A DNA stretch of 64,000 bases from Podarcis raffonei (taxonomy: Eukaryota; Chordata; Lepidosauria; Squamata; Lacertidae), in assembly GCF_027172205.1 (NCBI RefSeq), contig NC_070619.1, positions 3,296,001-3,360,000 of the forward strand, in the 5' to 3' direction. The notes beneath the pieces are model-generated. The model worked only from the letters and a program-made list of their open reading frames with translations. It was not told the origin of the DNA and ran no database searches. Shown here piece by piece: positions 1 through 10,676 of this stretch. The translations under genes were made by a program, and so were the position numbers. Numbering within the stretch: the first letter of the stretch is position 1; each line of letters opens with the position of its first letter.

Positions 1-216
1 AAACAACCTTTTTCCCTCCTCTATGTGACATCCTTTTATATATTTGAACATGGCTATCATATCACCCCTTAACCTCCTTTTCTCCAGGCTAAACATGCCC
101 AGCTCCCTTAGCCGTTCCTCATAAGGCATCGTTTCCAGGCCTTTGACCATTTTGGTTGCCCTTGATGACACTTGGGGTCCCTTCCGACTCTACAGTTCTG
201 TGATTCTATGATTCTA
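1..216 (-). mobile_element. CR1 LINE 3' end, cut by the window edge
   Basis: This stretch is nearly identical to part of the longer CR1 copy at 57113-57868. On the minus strand it ends in the ATTCTATG-like tail typical of CR1 (seen here as GATTCTATGATTCTA). The copy is 5' truncated or continues outside the window. Confidence 0.85.
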
Positions 217-540
217 CTCAAGGTAGACCCATTGCAATTATTATTATTAAATTTTCTACATCGGCCTTTATCAGTAGGTCTCAGGGTGGTTTGCAACATA
301 AAATTACAATTAAAAAAATATCACAAACTGCAAAATAAAAATAAGAACCAACAACCCCCCCCCCAATAATGTCCCCTCCCACGACAAATAGAAAAGGACA
401 TCGGATGCCAACTGGCCAAAGGGCTGGCTGGAAAGGAATGCTCTTGCTTGGCACCTAGAGGTGTACAGTGGTGCCTCTGGTTACGAACTTAATTCGTTCC
501 GGAGGTTCATTCTTAAGCTGAAACCGTTCGTAACCAGAGG

Positions 541-884
541 TAAAGGTAAAGGGACCCCTGACCATTAGGTTCAGTCGTGACCGATTCTGGGGTTGCGGCG
601 CTCATCTCACTTTATTGGCCAAGAGAGCCAGCGTACAGCTTCCGGGTCATGTGGCCAGCAGGACTAAGCCGCTTCTGGTGAACCAGAGCAGCGCATGGAA
701 ATGCTGTTTACCTTCCCGCTGGAGCGGTACCTATTTATCTACTTGCACTTTGACGTGCTTTCGAACTGCCAGGTTGGCAGGAGCAGGGACTGAGCAATGG
801 GAGCTCACCCCGATGCAGGGATTCGAACTGCTGACCTTCTAATCGGCAAGTCCTAGTCTTTGTGGTTTAACCCACAGCGTCCCT
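541..884 (-). mobile_element. Sauria-type tRNA-derived SINE
   Basis: On the minus strand it runs from a damaged tRNA-like head through the GGTTCGAATCCC-type B box to the tail ending in CCTTTACCTTTA. The head lacks part of the usual GGGACGCGGGTGGCGC start. It is placed head-to-tail with the next copy. Confidence 0.9.
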
Positions 885-1212
885 AACTGTTAGGTCCAGT
901 CGTGGCCGACTCTGGGGTTGCGGCGCTCATCTTGCTTTACTGGCCGAGGGAGCCGGTGTACAGCTTCCAGGTCATGTGGCCAGCATGACTAAGCCGCTTC
1001 TGGTGAACCAGAGCAGCGCATGGAAATGCCGTTTACCTTCCCGCTGGAGCGGTACCTATTTATCTACTTGCACTTTGACGTGCTTTCGAACTGCCAGGTT
1101 GGCAGGAGCAGGGACTGAGCGATGGGAGCTCACCCCGATGCAGGGATTCGAACTGCTGACCTTCTAATCGGCAAGTCCTAGGCTCTGGGGTTTAACCCAC
1201 AGCGCCACCCGC
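885..1212 (-). mobile_element. Sauria-type SINE, second tandem copy
   Basis: It is the same family and orientation as the copy at 541-884, but keeps more of the tRNA-like head and lacks the terminal CCTTT tail at the junction. The pair looks like a tandem or recombined insertion. Confidence 0.88.
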
Positions 1213-2264
1213 ACCCAGAGGTACCACTGTATAATGAAGGCACCAGCCAAACCTCCCTGGGGAGGGCATCCCACAGGCGGGGAGTTGTGAGTTGGTTGTA
1301 GCACATGAGAACAGCCCTGAAGCAGCTAGATCAAGCCACAGGTGTGTGTGTGGGCAGGGGGGAGTCATAGAATCACAGAATTTGAGAGGATCCCTGAGGA
1401 TCACCCAGCTGGTCCTCATGCTTTTGCATAAACAGCTAAGTTAATTGAGGGCACTGACTCTTAATCCATCTAGTTCAGTTGTGTCTACACTGGGAACAGC
1501 TCTCCAGTATTTCAGACTTGGGGGGTGGGATATCTCTCAGCCCTACCCTCCTGGGGATTGAGCTGCAAGAAAAGAGAGCATAATTGAAGAAGAGTCATCC
1601 TGGATTGGGCCCATCTCGTCCCACGTCCTCTCCTTACAGTGGCCACAGTGCTAGAAATTAGCCAGGCGCCAGGAGATTTCCCCCCGTAACCCTGGAGTGA
1701 TGCTGCTGCTGCTGCCAGTCAGTGTGGACATTACTAGCACAGCATCAGGCAAGCATCTCGTGCTGCTATCCACCGGTGAGTGGGTGTGGTTTTCACGTGT
1801 AAGGAAAGATTCCTAAAAGGTAGGGATATGGATCTACTGAATAAATAAAGATATATCAAAACCGACGTACCAAGACAGCCCTGTTTTCTTGGAGGGGTTC
1901 CTGCTTCTTTTGCTGAGTGGGGCCCTGGCCACCTGCCCAAAAATCTTCCCCTGCCATATGCACACAGCAGCTGTTTATGCAGTCCTCTTTCTCTCCCTTT
2001 CCTTCCTTCCGTCTCTCTCTCTCTCTTTCCAGTCTGTGGAATGCAAGAGGAGGCAGGGCTCTGTGGTGGGGCAAGAGCGATGCACCCAGCAAAATATCGG
2101 CTGGGGTGGAGGTTTGTGAGGGGGTGGGTGCACATAGCTGGCGTGATTTTTAACAAAGAAGGGAAGAAAACATTCTCCCCTCCTGCGGTTTTCCAGATAG
2201 TGGCATTCAAAAGCATTTCTGCCTCCGAGTCCGACTGTGGGGGGACACAGGCAGACCAACAAAC

Positions 2265-2335
2265 GAACATGTGTGCATTAGGAGATGCCCTGAAGTAGAG
2301 GACCTTATGCATTATATCTTGCGCTGCCCCTTATA
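2265..2335 (+). mobile_element. LINE reverse-transcriptase C-terminal scrap
   Basis: The + strand reads a short Cys-His pattern (C...E...HyiLrCPLY) that resembles the end of some non-LTR retrotransposon proteins, like that at 46665-47030. It is followed at 2336 by a truncated TA-flanked MITE end (CAGTCAGACCTCAGG), which is cut off by the next SINE. Confidence 0.4.
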
Positions 2336-2382
2336 CAGTCAGACCTCAGGTTACAGCTGCTTCAGGTTGCGTTTTTTCGGGT

Positions 2383-2699
2383 TACGCCGACAATGGGGTT
2401 GTGGCGCTCATCTAGCTTTATTGGCCGAGGGAGCCGGCGTACAGCTTCCGGGTCATGTGGCCAGCAGGACTAAGCCGCTTCTGGTGAACCAGAGCAGTGC
2501 ACGGAAACGCCGTTTACCTTCCCGCCAGAGCAGTACCTATTTATCTACTTGCACTTTGACGTGCTTTTGAACTGCTAGGTTGGCAGGAGAAGGGACCGAG
2601 CAATGGGAGCTCACCCCGGCGCCGGGATTCGAACCGCTGACCTTCTGATCGGCAAGCCCTAGGCTCTGTGGTTTAACCCACAGCGCCATCTGTGTCCCC
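2383..2699 (-). mobile_element. Sauria-type SINE, tail-truncated
   Basis: The minus strand shows the tRNA-like head with B box and the conserved body, but the CCTTT tail is missing at 2383, where it abuts a MITE end. Confidence 0.88.
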
Positions 2700-2712
2700 A
2701 GAGACTACCTTA

Positions 2713-3076
2713 AAGGTAAAGGTAAAGGTACCCCTGCCCGTACGGGCCAGTCTTGACAGACTCTGGGGTTGTGCTCCCATCTCACTTAAGAGGCCGGGGG
2801 CCAGCGCTGTCTGGAGACACTTCCGGGTCACGTGGCCAGCGTGACAAAGCTGCATCTGGCGAGCCAGCGCAGCACACGGAAACGCCGTTTACCTTCCCGC
2901 CAGTAAGTGGTCCCTATTTATCTACTTGCACCTGGGGGTGCTTTCGAACTGCTAGGTTGGCAGGCGCTGGGACCGAGCAACGGGAGCACACCCCGCCGCG
3001 GGGATTCGAACCGCTGACCTTTCGATCGGCAAGCCCTAGGCGCTGAGGCTTTTACCCACAGCGCCACCCGCGTCCC
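2713..3076 (-). mobile_element. Sauria-type SINE, second subfamily, full length
   Basis: This copy has the subfamily features also seen at 22906-23266: a GTAAAAGCC head, a CACCCGGGGG-type middle and a CCGTACGGGC segment near the tail. It is flanked by a 13-bp target-site duplication, AGAGACTACCTTA, at 2700-2712 and 3077-3089. The duplicated sequence belongs to an L2 LINE, so the SINE inserted into L2. Confidence 0.93.
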
Positions 3077-3415
3077 AGAGACTACCTTACACTGCGTTTA
3101 AAACCAAAATCGCATTTGGGTAGAAACTGTTTCTCAGGCAGCTAGTCCTAGTCTTTATAACCCTGTACAGTGCTACCTCTGGTTACGTACTTAATTCGTT
3201 CTGGAGGTCTGTTCTTAACCTGAAACTGTTCTTAACCTGAAGCACCACTTTAGCTAATGGGGCCTCCCGTTGCCCCATTTCTGTTCTCATCCTGAAGCAA
3301 AGTTCTTAACCTGAGATATTATTTCTGGGTTAGTAGAGTCTGTAACCTGAAGCGTATGTAACCTGAGGTACCACTGTACCTTCTTCCAGAAGCAGAAGCT
3401 GAAAGAGAACAGAAG
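3077..3415 (-). mobile_element. L2 LINE 3' region, interrupted by a MITE
   Basis: The minus strand matches the L2 copy at 61362-62640, including the AGAAACAGTTTCTA and AAGGTAGTCTC segments and the reading that gives a FQLLPSGRRYR-like protein end. A TA-flanked MITE (3168-3376) interrupts it exactly at a TA in CCTGTACCTT. Confidence 0.75.
3168..3376. mobile_element. Tc1/mariner-like MITE, 209 bp
   Basis: The termini CAGTGCTACCTCTGGTTACG and CCTGAGGTACCACTG are imperfect inverted repeats. TA duplications lie at 3166-3167 and 3377-3378. The host sequence is L2, and the uninterrupted L2 copy near 61620 shows the empty site. Confidence 0.85.
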
Positions 3416-3768
3416 ATTGGAAAAAATTTAAGGACTACTTACAGAAATATTGTAAAATTAAGGAATCCTGAATGATGTTGGATTGAAATTGAGTGGTTTC
3501 TAGCTGTAATGATATAAAGGAACATGGAGGGGAAAAAAGGGTTTGGATAGAAAACAAGGTGATATTATAAGCTGTAATGCTTTAAGTTAAGGATTTGCTG
3601 AACAAATAATCTGAAATGGAATACAAGAAGGGGAGGTATGAGGAGGTCAGAGAAATTTGTTATTGAAAAGTATGTTTTATGAACTATATGGTTTTTTTTA
3701 ATCTCTTTGTTTGTTTTTTGTTTGTATAAAAAATTGGAAACTTTAATAAATATCTTTTATATATAAAA
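3405..3768 (+). mobile_element. L1 LINE 3' end
   Basis: The sequence carries A-rich L1 ORF2 end and 3' UTR, shares GGAATACAAGAAGGGGAGGT with 63906-63925, and closes with TTTAATAAATATC and an A-rich tail. Confidence 0.65.
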
Positions 3769-4318
3769 AAAGAGAACATTTCAGGGGTGCACTGTCTCTG
3801 CAGGTTTTTATGGCACCTGGAAGCGTAGATTTGATCCAAGGTGGGAAGAGTGCGCCCAATTATTCTCTCCGCAGTCTTTACAACCCTGGACAGCGTTGTT
3901 TTCCCCCCTGTGTGTGTAGCACACTAGTTACAAGCCCCATTCCTCTCTCAATATGGGTGGTGTTCAGAGAGCCATAATATCTGAGGTGTGGGCTTTTTTT
4001 GTGGGGGTGGTGGTGGGGGTTGCTTTTGTCATTTGGGTGCTTGGAGGTGTGTGAGTTTCTCAGGGTGGAAACACCCCATGGGGGCAGTTTGTCTAGGCGG
4101 GGTGCTAAAAAGTAAGGTGGCAGCAGGGGAGGGTGCGTTTGTTGGCAGTGTAAAGGACCGTGTGAAAAGCTGGCATCACTGGATCAGTTTCATCAATTTT
4201 GTTGAATTAATTAAACTTAGGTTTCAGATGGATTTTGAGTAAGTGGGCAACTAATTGTCGCTGCTTTGAATGTTATTGTTCCTATGGTTCTGTATGTATG
4301 CTTTAGTTTGATGATGAT
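3769..4318. other. Unassigned intergenic stretch
   Basis: There is no convincing coding region. It is G-rich near 3990-4130 and has an 84-codon open frame that is low-complexity and unlike any known protein. Confidence 0.5.
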
Positions 4319-5275
4319 GATGATGATAATTTATTATTTATACCCTGCCCATCTGGCTGGGTTTCCCCAGCCACTCTGGGCGGCTTCCAACTGAATACAG
4401 TGGTGCCCCGCAAGACGAACGCCTCGCAAGATGGAAAACCTGCTAGACGAAAGGGTTTTCCGTTTTGGAGGCGCTTCGCAAAACGAATTTCCCTATGGGC
4501 TTCCTTCGCAAGACGAAAGCCCATAGGGAAATCTCCGGGACAGCGGGGAAGCGCAGCGCGTCTTCCCCACTGTCCTCGGACCTCCTCCGAAGGCTGGCGG
4601 TGGGGCAGAGAGACCTCCTCCCGCCACCAGCCTTCGGAAGGCTGCTCCGAAGGCTGGCGGTGGGGCGGAGAGACCTTCTCCCCACGCCAGCCTTCGGATG
4701 GCTGTCCTGAAGACTTGCGGTGGGAGGAGGGTTTTCCTTCCCACCGCCAACATTCAGAATGCTGTTCTGAATGTTGGCGGTGGGGAGGAAAAACCCTCCT
4801 CCCACCGCAAGCCCCGGGAACTGAGGAGAAGCGCTGCGCGCCTTCCCCTCTGTTCCCATACCTGTCCTGAAGGCTTGCGATGGGGAGAAAAGCCCTTCTC
4901 CGCACCGCCAGCCTGGCAAGCGGTCTCCATAGGAACGCATTAATTGATTTTCAGTGCATTCCTATGGGAAACCGTGCTTCGCAAGACGAAAAACTCACAA
5001 GAAGAAAAAACTTGCGGAACGAATTAATTTCGTCTTGCGAGGCACCACTGTATTAAAAACAATACAGCATCAGACATTAAAAACGTCCCTAAACAGGGTC
5101 GCCTTCAGTTGTCTTTTAAAAGTAAAATAGTTGTTTAGTGCCTTGACATCTCCTGGGAGGGCGTTCCACAGGGCAGGCGCCACCACCGAGAAGGCCCTAT
5201 GCCTGGTTCCCTGTAACCTCACTTCTCGCAGCAAGATTCCTTCATTGCAGACAGTGGACCCCTAGGGTCCTTCCC
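4319..5275 (-). mobile_element. CR1/L2-group LINE 3' end with an inserted MITE
   Basis: On the minus strand it has the common tail of this LINE family (GCCCAGAGTGGCTGGGGAAA, GGGTATAAATAATAAATTATT) and the GGCGTTCCACAGGGC body segment. It is broken at 4396-5052 by a palindromic TA-flanked element. Confidence 0.75.
4398..5050. mobile_element. Large palindromic Tc1/mariner-like MITE, 653 bp
   Basis: The ends CAGTGGTGCCCCGCAAGACG and CGTCTTGCGAGGCACCACTG are inverted repeats with TA at 4396-4397 and 5051-5052. The interior is CpG-rich and made of successive inverted arms (AAGGCTGGCGGTGGGG and its complement, CCTATGGG/CCCATAGG), so long hairpins are expected. The many overlapping open frames here are by-products of this GC-rich palindrome. 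A 287-bp relative lies at 19229-19515. Confidence 0.85.
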
Positions 5276-5320
5276 AACACTGCAAGCCGATGATTATTTT
5301 TCTAGGTGGGTCGTGCAAAC

Positions 5321-5324
5321 TGCT

Positions 5325-5368
<44 letters not shown>

Positions 5369-5560
5369 GAAAATTTATTATTTATACCCTGCCCATCTGG
5401 CTGGGTTCCCTAGCCACTCTGGGCAGCTTCTAACAAAATATTAAAATACGATAGTCTATCAAACATTGAAGTGTTTTAAATCTGTTGTTAGCTGCCCTGA
5501 GCCCGGTTTTTGAACCAGGAAGGGCGGGGTATAAATAAAAATTTATTATTATTATTATAG
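5321..5560. repeat. ATG/GAT microsatellite plus LINE tails
   Basis: A (GAT)n tract (about 5321-5366) is followed by the minus-strand tail of a CR1/L2-group LINE. Next comes the plus-strand end of a second LINE tail (GCCCTGAGCCCGG, GGGGTATAAATAAAAATTTATT). These two tail types recur through the window. Confidence 0.7.
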
Positions 5561-6186
5561 TCTGAATATTTTTTTAGTGGGCATGGGGCACTGGGGATGA
5601 GTTTGTGGAACCAAGATGGCAGGGCCCCCCAAAAAAAGTTTGGGCGTCAGTGATATGAGCTGTCTCATCCCTCACTCAACAAACAAAACACCCCTCTGTC
5701 CCTTTGTGGGTGCCTTTTTCCGCCTTCCCTTCTCAACCACCAGTGCTCTCTCGCTCTTCTTTCCAAGCCGAAGTCCCGTTATATAAAATCCAGGCACGCT
5801 CAGCTTGAATTAGGTCAAGAAGAACTGTGGACGCCCCTCCTCACTTCTGTTCTCCTTCTAAAGATTCAAGCGATGGCGAAGGGATGTGAGCTTTTGGAGC
5901 GGGGTGTGTGTGTTTGTGTGTTTGTGTTGCCCATAATTTGAAAGCATCCCTCTTAGAAGCTGAGCTTGCCCCTGGCTGAAAGGCCAGCTTCCTTTCCCAG
6001 AAGGATTACTCCCTTGGCTTCTTCCTAAAAGCTTTTAATCCTGCCTCTTTCTCTCTTTCTTTTAATTTGAAGGTGCAATTTTGCAAGCAGGAAACATAAA
6101 AGGTTTTTCAGGCAATTCATTAGGTTCCACCCACTGTTTGTCGTATTCAGAGTTCCGGCTGAAGCTCTAAATTTATCTTCAGTTTG
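5561..6186. other. Unassigned stretch with a TATA-like site
   Basis: No protein-coding exon is recognised. GTTATATAAAATCC near 5778-5791 is TATA-like. An ATG about 90 bases downstream opens a frame of only about 22 codons, with a GTGTGT-rich sequence behind it. It may be chance or a lost retroposon promoter. Confidence 0.35.
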
Positions 6187-6188
6187 CA

Positions 6189-6223
<35 letters not shown>

Positions 6224-6354
6224 GTAATAATAGTAATAATAGTAATAATAGTAATAATAATAATAATAATTTATTTATATCCCGCCCTCCCCAGCTGAAG
6301 CCGGGCTCAGAGCGGCTAACAACAACAACAACAACAACAACAATTATTATTATT

Positions 6355-6393
<39 letters not shown>
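6189..6393. repeat. (AAT)n and (AAC)n/(ATT)n microsatellites
   Basis: Two long AT-rich trinucleotide tracts flank a short LINE-tail sequence (CCCGCCCTCCCCAGC...AGAGCGGCTAACAAC). They probably expanded from the A-rich LINE tail. Confidence 0.9.
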
Positions 6394-6394
<1 letters not shown>

Positions 6395-6419
6395 TTCATT
6401 TCGTTCCTATACCTCATTA

Positions 6420-6780
6420 TATTTTTAAGATAGGGAAAGGCTCTGCGGCAGAACAGCTGCTTTGCATGCAGAAGGTTCAATCTCCCCTGGCATCTCAGAA
6501 AGACCCTTGTTTTGAAATGCTGCTGCTGCTGCCAGTCCGTGTGGACAGCACTGACCTAGAAGGCCGCTTCCTATCTAAATGGGTCATTGCTTTGCTTTTA
6601 AAGGGCAGGGCCGCAGCTCAGCCAAAGAGTGTCAGCTTTGCATGCCAAAGGTCCCACGTCCCCTCTCCCGAAGGCATCTCTAGGTAGGACTGGGAGAGAT
6701 GCTGCCAGTCAGTGTGGACAGTACCAAGCCAGGTGGAGCCCTATGGCCTGACTCAGTGTAAGGCTGTAGCCTTATTGGAG
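6420..6780 (+). mobile_element. Old tRNA-headed SINE-like pair
   Basis: Two related modules (about 6420-6600 and 6605-6780) share TTTGCATGC near a B-box-like segment and GCTGCCAGTC.GTGTGGACAG in the body. The second ends in GGCCTGACTCAGTGTAAGGC. They appear to be diverged copies of one SINE family; a related scrap lies at 1695-1740. Confidence 0.55.
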
Positions 6781-6782
6781 TT

Positions 6783-7240
6783 CACCGATTGGGTCTGCGT
6801 TGCTCCCGGACAGGAGGAAGGAAGTCAAATGACACCGGGGTTGGTTCAAAGAAAGAGTTTATTCTGCTCTCCGGATAGCAGAAGGCACTTGCGTGGTCAG
6901 TCCACAGCAAGTCCAAAGAAATGAGAAGTTTCATGCAGTATATATATCCTCCAGGCACCCTCTCCCTCCTTCCCCAGGAATCCAACCACGTCAGCCTATG
7001 TACGCAGGTTGACATCACAGATGTTCCTGCTCCGGCACTCTTAACCATAAAAGGGTATTCCTTCCTGTACTTCTGACCATAAAAGGATCTTCCTATTCCT
7101 CCTCTTATCTTGGAGCAAGAGGTCACCATCTCCGAGAACACACTCTGGCGCTGTTCGCAGACTTTGTGGTCAGGACGTAAGATAAGGCACAGACACGTCT
7201 TCTCTGGTACAGTCAAGGCCATACTTGCCGTCACAAACTG
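6783..7240 (-). mobile_element. LTR-like fossil of an endogenous retrovirus or kin
   Basis: On the minus strand an AATAAACTCTTTC polyadenylation region is followed by a U5-like stretch, and upstream lies U3-like sequence. No internal coding part is seen, so it is probably a solo LTR. Exact ends and a target duplication could not be fixed. Confidence 0.5.
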
Positions 7241-7479
7241 ATAAAGGAGAGGGCTCTGAGCACTTGTTTATACAGCTGGGTTTCGGCTCAAGAGCTCAAG
7301 TTAAAGCATTTTAGCTAAGGAAAAATAGGGATTTTGGCGCAGTTTCAAACTGCCTGCACAGTCAGTTTTGTGGGTCCCTGCAGAGATTCCTGGATGCCAG
7401 GTGGGCGACTGGCATCTCCCTCTGGCTGCCCCCCCCAGCTTCCTTAAGCAGGTCAGCAGAAGAGCTCGTTTATTGCGTT

Positions 7480-7680
7480 TATCTCCCATCTTTTTCTCCA
7501 AGGAGTCCATGGTCCACCCCCCTCCTCAGTTAATCCCACAACGACCCTGTGAGGTGGGCCAAGAGACTGGGACTGAGACTCCAAGGTCGCCCAGTGAGCT
7601 TCAGGACTGAGTGGGGACTCGAACTCTGATCTCCCAGGTTCTCGTCCGACACTGTAACCACTACACCACCCTGCCTTCCT
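7480..7680 (-). mobile_element. MIR-like tRNA-headed SINE
   Basis: The minus strand begins with a tRNA-like head (GGTGTAGTGGTTACAGTGTC, GAGTTCGAGTCCCC) and continues into a core with CACAGGGTCGTTGTGGG-like sequence. It is a diverged copy. Confidence 0.65.
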
Positions 7681-7689
7681 AGAGCCCTC

Positions 7690-8556
7690 CTGCTATAGGG
7701 CAGCTCTATAAATTAAGTAGGTAAATCAGTGGGGGAGAAGCCAAATGTCCCTGAGAAAAGGATCTGAAATATTTTCCTGGAAGCCTGAATTTGTTTTTTC
7801 CTGGAATGTTTTATTTGATGTTTTAATGTGTTGAAAACCGCTTTGAGCTTTTTTCTTTAAAAGAGAAAGTGGTATAGAAATGAAACGATAAATAATGATG
7901 GTGATAACAAATTGCATCGTAAAAAAAAAGAGGCGCCTAGACATCTTAACCTAGATTTAAGGCGCCAATTGGCGATGAGATTATATATCTGAGTTTCTAA
8001 CACTTGGAGACTCCCCAATTTCTGCCTCGGTTTTTGTCCTCCTCCAAACTCGGACTCCACTTTGCATAAGAATGTTCCGGAACCTGCTTGGAACCTCGGA
8101 ACTGCCTGCGCATGCGAGCGCCGCCAAGTTCCAAGGTATTGTCTGGGACAGAGGGACCCCTCAGAATTAGTCGCATTTGAAAGAAGGGAGAGAGAAAGAG
8201 AGAAAAGGAGAGCGGAGAGGTTTGCTGCCTCGGCTTTTGACAAAGCCTCTTTCGGAACAGATTTGGAATAAGCTCCCCTCCTCTGTGCCATGCCTGCAAT
8301 TTGGCCAACGCCAGCGCTTTCCCTGCAGAAAAAACGGGTCCCATTGGGAAAAGAGCCATTCATGGCCAGTTTCCTAGGAGACTACAGAACGCACCTCAGA
8401 GATGGCCACATCCTGCACCCGCAGCCGAGAACTGAGTGCAGAAGGTAGTCTTCATCAGCCGCGTAGAACCCCAAGAAATAGACACAGGCTCCTAACCCTA
8501 AAAAAACCAAAACCCCTCACCTCTCTTGTGGCGCATTGTTAGGCTGCGGAACTCCC
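7690..8556. other. Unassigned stretch with a promoter-like patch
   Basis: No known protein is encoded; the 168- and 120-codon minus-strand frames are not recognised. TGCGCATGCGAGCGCC near 8107 resembles an NRF1 site, and CCATTGGG near 8341 contains an inverted CCAAT box. It could be a remote non-coding first exon or promoter for ABHD8, but no splice link can be shown. Confidence 0.3.
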
Positions 8557-8570
8557 TCCCACCAACCTAG

Positions 8571-8914
8571 GTAAAGGGACCCCTGATCGTTAGGTCCAGT
8601 TGTGGCCGACTCTGTGGTTGCGGCTCTCATCTCGCTTTATTGGCCGAGGGAGCCGGCGTTCAGCTTCCGGGTCATGTGGCCAGCATGACTAAGCCGCTTC
8701 TGGCAAACGAGAGCAGCGCACGGAAACGCCGTTTACCTTCCCGCCGGAGCGGTACCTATTTATCTACTTGCACTTTGACGTGCTTTCAAACTGCTAGGTT
8801 GGCAGGAGCAGGGACCGAGCAGCGGGAGCTCACCCCGTCGCGGGGATTTGAACCGCCGACCTTCTGATTGGCAAGTCCTAGGCTCTGTTTAACCCACAGC
8901 GCCACCCGCGTCCC
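8571..8914 (-). mobile_element. Sauria-type SINE with target duplication
   Basis: A full-length copy on the minus strand, flanked by a 14-bp duplication TCCCACCAACCTAG at 8557-8570 and 8915-8928. The clean duplication suggests fairly recent LINE-driven insertion. Confidence 0.95.
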
Positions 8915-9473
8915 TCCCACCAACCTAGATGTCTTTAAAAGAGGGTTTGTCTTGCTTTCCTCCCTCTGGAACCTGCAGTCAAGGGGTGGTGTGTGTTGTT
9001 TTTGCTTCGATTCTTAAATTATTTTTCTGTGTGTGTATGTGTGTCTTTTGATAAGCGGAAGCAGAAATGGTTCCTGCAGGCCAAAGCCTGCAATTTTGCT
9101 GTCCGCCTTTTCCCCATGTTTCACCCAAACCCATCCTTACTGGGTGGTTGGTGGAAAAGAGGGGAGACAGTGGTGGCTTATGTAACACGGTTCCTTCTGG
9201 ACTCAGAAGCAACGTTATGCAACCGGCTCTTAGTTCTCTGAGTCGCTCAGATGGTGGTACCCGACTCCACCTTGGTTGCCATGGTGACCAGCATCTCTCT
9301 CTCTCTCTCTCTGTGCAATGTGTTTTCTTTCAACAAAGGTCCCCTGCATTTCTTCGTCTTTCAGTCTTATTTTCTGCTCCGTGGAAGAAGGAGCCCTTGA
9401 CACAGAAGGGTCGATAGCAGCACGCTGTAATTGGCAGCCATTTCCCCAGCTCCTCAACACTCAAATCGCTCCC

Positions 9474-9804
9474 TCCCTAAGTGACTTGTGGATTCGCAAG
9501 GATGGGAGATGGGGTCGGGGGGGTCAGTCCTTTTGCAGATTTTGAACTAAAGGTTAATCTGGCGTGGGAGTATTGGGTAGGCCTTGTTTGATGGCTTCAG
9601 CGCTGCTTTTGGACCAAGGGCCAAATTGCCCTGGTAGAAATCCATTGGGGGCCACATTCCAGCAGAAGTGGTTGGGTTGTGGGGTAAATTTGATTTAGTT
9701 CACACTGAAAGGTTGATCTGTCCAATCTGAACTTTCTGAAATGATACGAGGACAGAAAGTCATGTTTTGAAATTCACACATAATTCAATTTTGCGATGTA
9801 ATCT
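9474..9804 (+). repeat. 330-bp duplicated segment, copy A
   Basis: It is highly similar over its full length to 12399-12720 in the same orientation, with a few percent mismatches. No protein or known repeat family is recognised in it. Confidence 0.85.
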
Positions 9805-10254
9805 TCTCCAGCCAGCCAGTTGATGCAAAAAATGCCTGTATTGTGGGAAATGGTGCATAAAATGCATATCAGTGCAAATAACATCAAAAACGTGCAGTAC
9901 GTTGAGGAAAACTGCTTGCAAAAATGTGTTCATTAGAATAAATTTGTACTTAAATGCTGATTTGAATTTTCAGGAGGATTTAAAAGAAAGGCTCGCATAT
10001 TGCTGGAGAAAATGTGGAGGAATGAAGATTGAATAAATGAGAAACAGGCCACATCTACACCTTGCATTTAAAGCTTTATCATTCCACTTTAAACAGATAC
10101 GGCGTTTCCCAAATAATTATGAGAACTGCAGTTTGTTTAGAAGGGTGCTGAGAGTAGTCCAATTCCCCCCAGAGAGTTGTAATTCCCAGAGTGGTATAAT
10201 CATCAATCCATCTTCATAGGAAAACCTGAGAATCGTAGTTTTGTTAGAGATAAG
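9805..10254. other. AT-rich stretch with an old MITE-like part
   Basis: No gene is seen. From about 10049 the sequence (CACATCTACACCTTGCATTT, CCACTTTAAACA, AGAACTGCAGTTTG) resembles an old DNA-transposon family of reptiles. A possible matching right end lies after the SINE block, near 10680-10800. Confidence 0.4.
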
Positions 10255-10676
10255 TGCCGCAACCCGAGTTGGCCACGACTGGACCTAATGGTCAGGGGCC
10301 CCTTTACCTTTACCTTTTAGGGACGCGGGTGGCGCTGTGGGTTAAACCACAGAGCCTAGGACTTGCTGATCAGAAGGTCAGCGGTTCGAATCCCCGCAAC
10401 GGGGTGAGCTCCCATTGCTCGGTCCCTGCTCCTGCCCACCTAGCAGTTCGAAAGCACGTCAAAGTGCCAGTAGATAAATAGGTACTGCTCCGGTGGGAAG
10501 GTAAACGGCATTTCCGTGCGCTGCTCTGGTTCGCCAGAAGCGGCTTAGTCATGCTGGCCAGATGACCTGGAAGCTGTACGCCAGCTCCCTCGGCCAATAA
10601 AGCGAGATGAGCGCCGCAACCCCAGAGTCGGCCACGACTGGACCAAATGGTCAGGGGTCCCTTTACCTTTACCTTT
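10255..10676 (+). mobile_element. Sauria-type SINEs: a tail scrap, then a full copy
   Basis: A tail fragment (about 10255-10319) ending in CCTTTACCTTTTAG is followed directly by a full copy (10320-10676) that ends with the same CCTTTACCTTTTAG. The full copy has the tRNA-like head with GGTTCGAATCCCC. Confidence 0.92.

Larger units (their letters stand above)
466..1229. mobile_element. Tc1/mariner-like MITE split by two SINEs
   Basis: The left end reads CAGTGGTGCCTCTGGTTACG and the right end reads CCAGAGGTACCACTG. They form terminal inverted repeats flanked by TA on both sides (464-465 and 1230-1231). The ends resemble Tigger/pogo-type termini. Two Sauria-type SINEs (541-1212) sit in its middle. 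The SINE block is flanked by ACCAGAGGTA and ACCCAGAGGTA, so the SINEs are younger than the MITE. Confidence 0.75.

Noticed and set aside
615-2570. Recurrent 60-99-codon frames reading VQLPGHVAS...PLLVNQSSA
   Set aside because: They recur at every Sauria-type SINE in the window and come from the SINE body, not from a protein family.
4303-4943. Several overlapping frames of 80-200 codons on both strands
   Set aside because: They lie in the GC-rich palindromic MITE; palindromes without stops open frames on both strands.
6184-6687. 167-codon frame rich in Asn
   Set aside because: It is translated microsatellite plus SINE sequence.
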